NCBI GenBank assembly: GCA_031263485.1
Contig: JAISFS010000187.1
Location: 1 to 38,986 of the forward strand
DNA: 38,986 nt
Source: Deltaproteobacteria bacterium
GTDB taxonomy: Bacteria > Desulfobacterota > Desulfarculia > Adiutricales > Adiutricaceae
Direction of reading: 5' to 3'
In this document: positions 35,817 to 38,986 of the stretch, in pieces
Layout of the letters: each line of letters starts with the position of its first letter
How positions within the stretch are numbered: the stretch's first letter is position 1
Notes under the pieces: model-generated
What the model saw: only the letters and a program-made list of their open reading frames with translations
Databases searched by the model: none
What the model was told of the DNA's origin: nothing
Translations under genes and position numbers: made by a program

Positions 35817-36453
35817 GGCTGACTCTCCGTGGGGCCCGCGCGGGGCCTGCGGCGCAACGCGCCCCGGCGGCCGGGCTTGAGTTCTCCGGGCAGGCGTTAT
35901 CCGGGCGGCCCTCAGGCGTCCGGGCCCCGCATGGGATTAAAAGATCCGCGACTGGAGGCCAGGGGAGGGCATCGGCCTACGCGGGAGACCTCCGGCGGGT
36001 CTCAGGACGCGCCTCCGGCCGGCCACAGGTTTCGCGGTTATTGTCCCCGCAGACGCGGGAAATTTTTCACGCTGGCCTCGGCGTCCCGGAAAGGGCCGCG
36101 GAAGGGGCGCGAAGGGGCGGCAAGGCCGCGAAGGAAGTCGCTTGGGCGGCACGTTGCCGCGAGTCGGTAAGGGGGCGGCCGCTGGCCGCGATGCGGACTC
36201 CCGCTGCGGACGGCGGGGAAGGGGCGGGGCATCGGTCGCGGGAAAAGGCCGAAGGCCAGGAAACGGAATGCCAAGATGCCGGGGCTACGGTCGCGGGAAA
36301 TGGCCGAAGGCCATGATACGGAAAGCCTAATGCCGAGGCACCGGTCGCGGAAAGGCCGAGGGCCGGGAAAAGGAAGGCGAAATGCCGAGGCATCGATCGC
36401 GGAAAGGCCGAGGGCCGCGAAATGGTCCGCGGGGAACCGCGTTCACCGGAAGG
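35817..36453. other. Gap between lptB and rpoN with a roughly 54-nt repeat
   Basis: No gene. An AATTTTT spot lies at about 36060. A tandem array with arms able to form hairpins lies at 36229-36430. No consensus promoter was identified for rpoN. Confidence 0.55.
36229..36430. repeat. 52-56-nt tandem repeat, about 3.6 copies, with hairpin potential
   Basis: Each unit runs CGGTCGCGGGAAA, GGCCGAAGGCC (self-complementary arms), an A-rich part, then ATGCCGAGGC or similar. The GGCCgaaGGCC arms are retained in every copy, so each RNA unit could form a small hairpin. Confidence 0.7.
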
Positions 36454-37185
36454 CTACAGAGAGAAGCCCTTGCCAAGGTAGATCCGGCGCACGAGCTCGT
36501 CCCCGGCCAGCTCCTGGGGGACGCCCTCTCGGAGCACGTGGCCCTCGTAAATGATGTAGGCCCGGTCGCAGACGTTCAGGGTCTCGCGGACGTTGTGGTC
36601 CGAGATGAGGATGCCCAGGCCCTTGTCGCGGAGCTGGCGGATGAGGTTCTGGATGTCGCCCACGGCGATGGGGTCGATGCCCGCGAAGGGCTCATCGAAA
36701 AGGAGGAAAACCGGGTCCAGGGCCAGGGCCCTGGTGATCTCCAGCCGCCTCCGTTCCCCGCCGGAGAGGCTCATCGCCTGGTTTCCGGCGAGGTGCGTGA
36801 GCCCCAGCTCGCTCAGGAGCACCGCGAGCCGCTCCCGGCGCTCGGCGGGCGCAAGGTCCATCGTCTCCAGGATGGCCATCACGTTGTCGCGGACCGAGAG
36901 CCTCCGGAAGACGGAGGGCTCCTGGGGCAGGTAGGTGAGCCCCATGCGGGCACGGCGGAACATGGGCGAGCCGGTCAGGTCGTGGTCGTCCAGCAGCACC
37001 TGGCCCTCGTCCGGCTCCACCAGGCCCACCAGCATGTAGAAAGTGGTGGTCTTGCCTGCGCCGTTCGGGCCCAGGAGCCCGCAGATCTCCCCGACGCCCA
37101 GGGTGAGGTTCACGCGGTCCACCACCCTGCGGGGCCCGTAGCTCTTCACGAGCTCCGAGGCCGCGAGCCTCCGCGCGCCCGTCAC
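36454..37185 (-). CDS. lptB: LPS export ABC transporter ATPase
   Basis: ATPase that powers extraction of lipopolysaccharide from the inner membrane through LptFG to the LptC-LptA bridge. 243 residues. Walker A GPNGAGKT at 39-46, Q-loop 'YLPQEPSVFRRLSV' (the LptB-specific YLPQExSVFRKL block), signature 'LSGGERRRLEI', Walker B 'VFLLFDEPFAGIDP', and H-loop 'LISDHNVRETL'. GTG 37185 overlaps the lptA stop (GTGA), showing translational coupling. Confidence 0.97.
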   Translation of the reverse strand: MTGARRLAASELVKSYGPRRVVDRVNLTLGVGEICGLLGPNGAGKTTTFYMLVGLVEPDEGQVLLDDHDLTGSPMFRRARMGLTYLPQEPSVFRRLSVRDNVMAILETMDLAPAERRERLAVLLSELGLTHLAGNQAMSLSGGERRRLEITRALALDPVFLLFDEPFAGIDPIAVGDIQNLIRQLRDKGLGILISDHNVRETLNVCDRAYIIYEGHVLREGVPQELAGDELVRRIYLGKGFSL

Positions 37186-38195
37186 CTGCGCCCCCCCTGC
37201 TCGTAGAAGGCCCGTACCCTGCGGCTCCCCTGGCTGTCCACCAGGCTGCGGTTCTCGTCCAGGTAGTAGGTTATCTGGTGGCCGGTAATCGAGTTCGCGC
37301 CCTGCCAGACCCGCGCCTCCCCGGTCAGGACCAGCCTCCGGGGGAGGGCCTTAGCGAGGTAGAGGGCTCGGTCGGCCACGGCCATGCGTTCGCCCTGCTG
37401 GATCTTGACCGCGCCTTCGCATTCCACCCGGTCAATCTCCTGGCCGCCGAGAAGCGGCGACTGGCGGTCGCCTCCGCCTGCCTGGCCGCCCTCCGGGTCG
37501 GGGCCTGAGGGCATGCCGCCTTCCGCCTTCCCGTCTTCGGGGAAGCCGACGGCCCGATCCACGGCGGCGCCGAGATCGGACGCCGGAGGCGGCCCCGGGC
37601 TGTCCGCAGCGGAGGAAATCGCCGTGCCGGAGACCGGAGCGGCAACGGACGATGGGGCTCCGGAGACCGGAGAGCCAATGGACAACGGGTCACCGCGGGG
37701 CGGAGCGCCCGCTGGAGATGAGGCGGCGTGGGCCGGAGCGCCAGCGGGAGATGGGGCGGCGGAGGCCGGTGCGTCCGCAGGCGATGGAGCGGAGGAGGCC
37801 GGTGACTGGTAGCTCCCCGCAGGCTGGTAGGCCACTCGCATGAGATCGCAGCTGATGACGAGCTCGCCTTGGCGGGCCACCACCTTTCCGGTGAAGATGA
37901 CGAGCCTTTTGGTGTCATCGGCGGTCATGCGGTCGGCGGTGATGGAGATGGGCCCGGTGGTGTCCATGGGGCCGCCGGTGGGACCGGAGACGGACTGCGC
38001 CTGTGCCGGCTGCGGGGCCGCCGGGATGATGAGGGCCATGGCCAGGGCGAGCCCGGCGATCAAGGCCAGGGATGGCAACGCCACGACTCGGGCTTTTGGA
38101 GGCGCCGGGGGGCGGAGGGCTCCGGGGAGCGCCGGGCCGGGGTCCCGGAAAGGTGTGCCCCGGCGGGGCGCGGCGGTGTCGGCTGGGAGTGACAT
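37182..38195 (-). CDS. lptA: LPS transport protein LptA with a long low-complexity loop
   Basis: Periplasmic bridge protein of the Lpt pathway, 337 residues against about 180 in E. coli. A long N-terminus (36 residues) precedes the hydrophobic signal segment 'LPSLALIAGLALAMALI'; cleavage is likely near AQA-QS (residue 67). A GTG at 38084 would give a more usual signal length. OstA-type strands occupy 81-123 ('ISITADRM', 'VIFTGKVVARQGELVI') and 253-325 ('RVECEGAVKIQQGERM', 'LTGEARVWQG'). Residues about 126-252 are a P/A/S/G-rich insert with SPAGAP-like repeats. Some Desulfovibrio LptA proteins have an expanded loop at this place (general knowledge), but this one is very long. The gene starts 6 nt after the lptC stop. 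Confidence 0.9.
   Translation of the reverse strand: MSLPADTAAPRRGTPFRDPGPALPGALRPPAPPKARVVALPSLALIAGLALAMALIIPAAPQPAQAQSVSGPTGGPMDTTGPISITADRMTADDTKRLVIFTGKVVARQGELVISCDLMRVAYQPAGSYQSPASSAPSPADAPASAAPSPAGAPAHAASSPAGAPPRGDPLSIGSPVSGAPSSVAAPVSGTAISSAADSPGPPPASDLGAAVDRAVGFPEDGKAEGGMPSGPDPEGGQAGGGDRQSPLLGGQEIDRVECEGAVKIQQGERMAVADRALYLAKALPRRLVLTGEARVWQGANSITGHQITYYLDENRSLVDSQGSRRVRAFYEQGGRR
37640..37815 (-). repeat. Coding repeat within the LptA insert
   Basis: Imperfect repeats of about 30 nt (GCCGGAGCGCC..GGAGATGGGGCGG pattern on the plus strand) encode ten-residue units such as SPAGAPAHAA. The periods are multiples of three, so the frame is kept. Confidence 0.65.
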
Positions 38196-38201
38196 GACGA
38201 T

Positions 38202-38759
38202 CTAGCGGGAGCGCCCGAGCATCAGCCGGACCTGCCCCTCCACCTCCAGGACGCCTTTGCGGGTGTCGTAAGTGAAGCTGTCGCCGGAAAGGTCCAGCAT
38301 GGGGTCCTCCAGGCAGAAGGGGGTGTCGCTTGAGAAGACGCCCCCGGTCATGTCCAGGACCAGCCGGGGGGCGGTGAGGATCCTCCCCCGGGAGTCAGCG
38401 GTTCGGACGCTTCCGGTCAGGACCACGCGCTTGCTCTCCGGCTCGTAGCGGCCTGACTCGGCCCGGACGGAGTAGACCCCGTCCGGGGTGAGGATGTCGG
38501 CGTTCACGTCCGCGAGGGTGAAGTAATCCCTGTCCTTGAAGTAGCTTGCGGTCAGCGCCCTTAAGGCGAGTGAGCGGTCCGTGCCCCCGGTCTCGTTCAG
38601 GATTGGGTTGGAGAGCCGCATGTCCACGTTGGGCGGGAGCATGTCCTTGAGGGTACCCGGCCGGAAGCCGGGGAAGCCCCTCGCGTTCCAGAGCAGAAGC
38701 CCCAGGACCAGCACGAGGCCCCCCAGGAGGCACATTATGAAAAAGCGAAGGCGCGACAT
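38202..38759 (-). CDS. lptC: LPS export protein LptC
   Basis: Bitopic inner-membrane protein that receives LPS from LptB2FG and passes it to LptA. 185 residues. One N-terminal membrane anchor ('FFIMCLLGGLVLVLGLLLW') is followed by a periplasmic beta-jellyroll with 'GTDRSLALRALTASYFKDR', 'GVYSVRAESGRYEPESKRV' and 'FTYDTRKGVLEVEGQVRLM'. ATG 38759 is preferred; a GTG two codons upstream (38765) is possible, and neither has a strong ribosome binding site. First gene of lptC-lptA-lptB, driven by the consensus promoter just upstream. Confidence 0.93.
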   Translation of the reverse strand: MSRLRFFIMCLLGGLVLVLGLLLWNARGFPGFRPGTLKDMLPPNVDMRLSNPILNETGGTDRSLALRALTASYFKDRDYFTLADVNADILTPDGVYSVRAESGRYEPESKRVVLTGSVRTADSRGRILTAPRLVLDMTGGVFSSDTPFCLEDPMLDLSGDSFTYDTRKGVLEVEGQVRLMLGRSR

Positions 38760-38831
38760 GTTCACCGGAAAGCTACGGCCCTACGGCGCTCAAGGGCGGT
38801 TGCGCGGCGGGGGGACGCGAGAGCGAAACCT

Positions 38832-38860
38832 ATTATAGCGGGGGGCGGGGAGGCTGTCAA
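38832..38860 (-). promoter_or_regulatory. Perfect consensus sigma-70 promoter for lptC-lptA-lptB
   Basis: On the minus strand TTGACA (38860-38855), a 17-nt spacer and TATAAT (38837-38832) match the bacterial housekeeping consensus at all 12 positions. Transcription should begin near 38825, about 65 nt before lptC. Confidence 0.8.
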
Positions 38861-38925
38861 AGGTTTGTTAGCATTTTCTGTGCCGAACCTTCGGAGGGCT
38901 TGTCAATCAGACATTGGAGCGTGCC

Positions 38926-38986
38926 GGGGACCTGAACCCGGTTTCGACTGGGACGCGGAAGGGGGTGTGGCCGAAGGTCAGGCGGG
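38926..38986 (+). ncRNA. ssrA: Possible 5' end of tmRNA, cut by the window edge
   Basis: GGGG at 38926-38929, ten bases, then GGTTTCGACTGGGAC resemble the conserved tmRNA 5' end (GGGG..., GGTTTCGACGGG). The following GGTGTGGCCGAAGG is near the usual GCATGCCGAGG. The 3' half with the tag and acceptor arm lies outside the window, so pairing cannot be checked, and no clear promoter is seen. It could be a chance match. Confidence 0.35.

Overview
The window looks like a chromosomal segment of a GC-rich Gram-negative bacterium. The lptC-lptA-lptB-rpoN order, the long-loop LptA, the RF2 frameshift gene and the 'MKRF'-type outer-membrane porin suggest the Desulfobacterota (former Deltaproteobacteria), perhaps near Desulfovibrionales. 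This is an inference from gene order and protein style, not a database match. Coding density is low: the genes I accept cover about 60% of the window. The left part (1 to about 17.6 kb) has moderate-GC, locally AT-rich gaps. The right part (about 17.8 kb onward) is very GC-rich. The switch is abrupt: 25% GC at 17401-17460 against 77% at 17881-17940, both counted by hand.

Layout. 1-3663: no convincing gene. 3664-11117: a seven-gene plus-strand transport operon. It has a family-5 solute-binding protein, two ATPases, a MATE exporter, two permeases and an M14-type (succinylglutamate desuccinylase/aspartoacylase-like) metallohydrolase, packed with overlaps or short gaps. 12837-14258: a porin. 14688-16781: a convergent TonB-dependent receptor. 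Together these could form an outer-to-inner membrane uptake route for a nickel-, peptide- or opine-like ligand, with one exporter and one deacylase, but no ligand is shown by the sequence. 19102-20221: prfB with a classical +1 programmed frameshift. 20828-21682: a divergent XdhC-like protein. 23822-25714 (minus): a PrmA-like methyltransferase swollen by low-complexity sequence. 27151-28659: a haem catalase. 29014-30093 (minus): branched-chain aminotransferase.

The right end is a minus-strand housekeeping block: tRNA-Leu(UAG), trigger factor and coaD in one group, and lptC-lptA-lptB followed by rpoN in another. The lpt genes sit behind a perfect TTGACA-17-TATAAT promoter. The last 60 bases may be the 5' end of a tmRNA gene.

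The most distinctive points are a trigger factor with a 156-residue tail carrying about 60 histidines; low-complexity expansions inside LptA and the PrmA-like protein; a different tandem-repeat family (units of 16, 18, 21, 22, 26, 31 or about 54 nt) in nearly every long intergenic gap; and the unusual transporter/MATE/deacylase cassette. I found no rRNA, CRISPR array, phage or intact insertion sequence.
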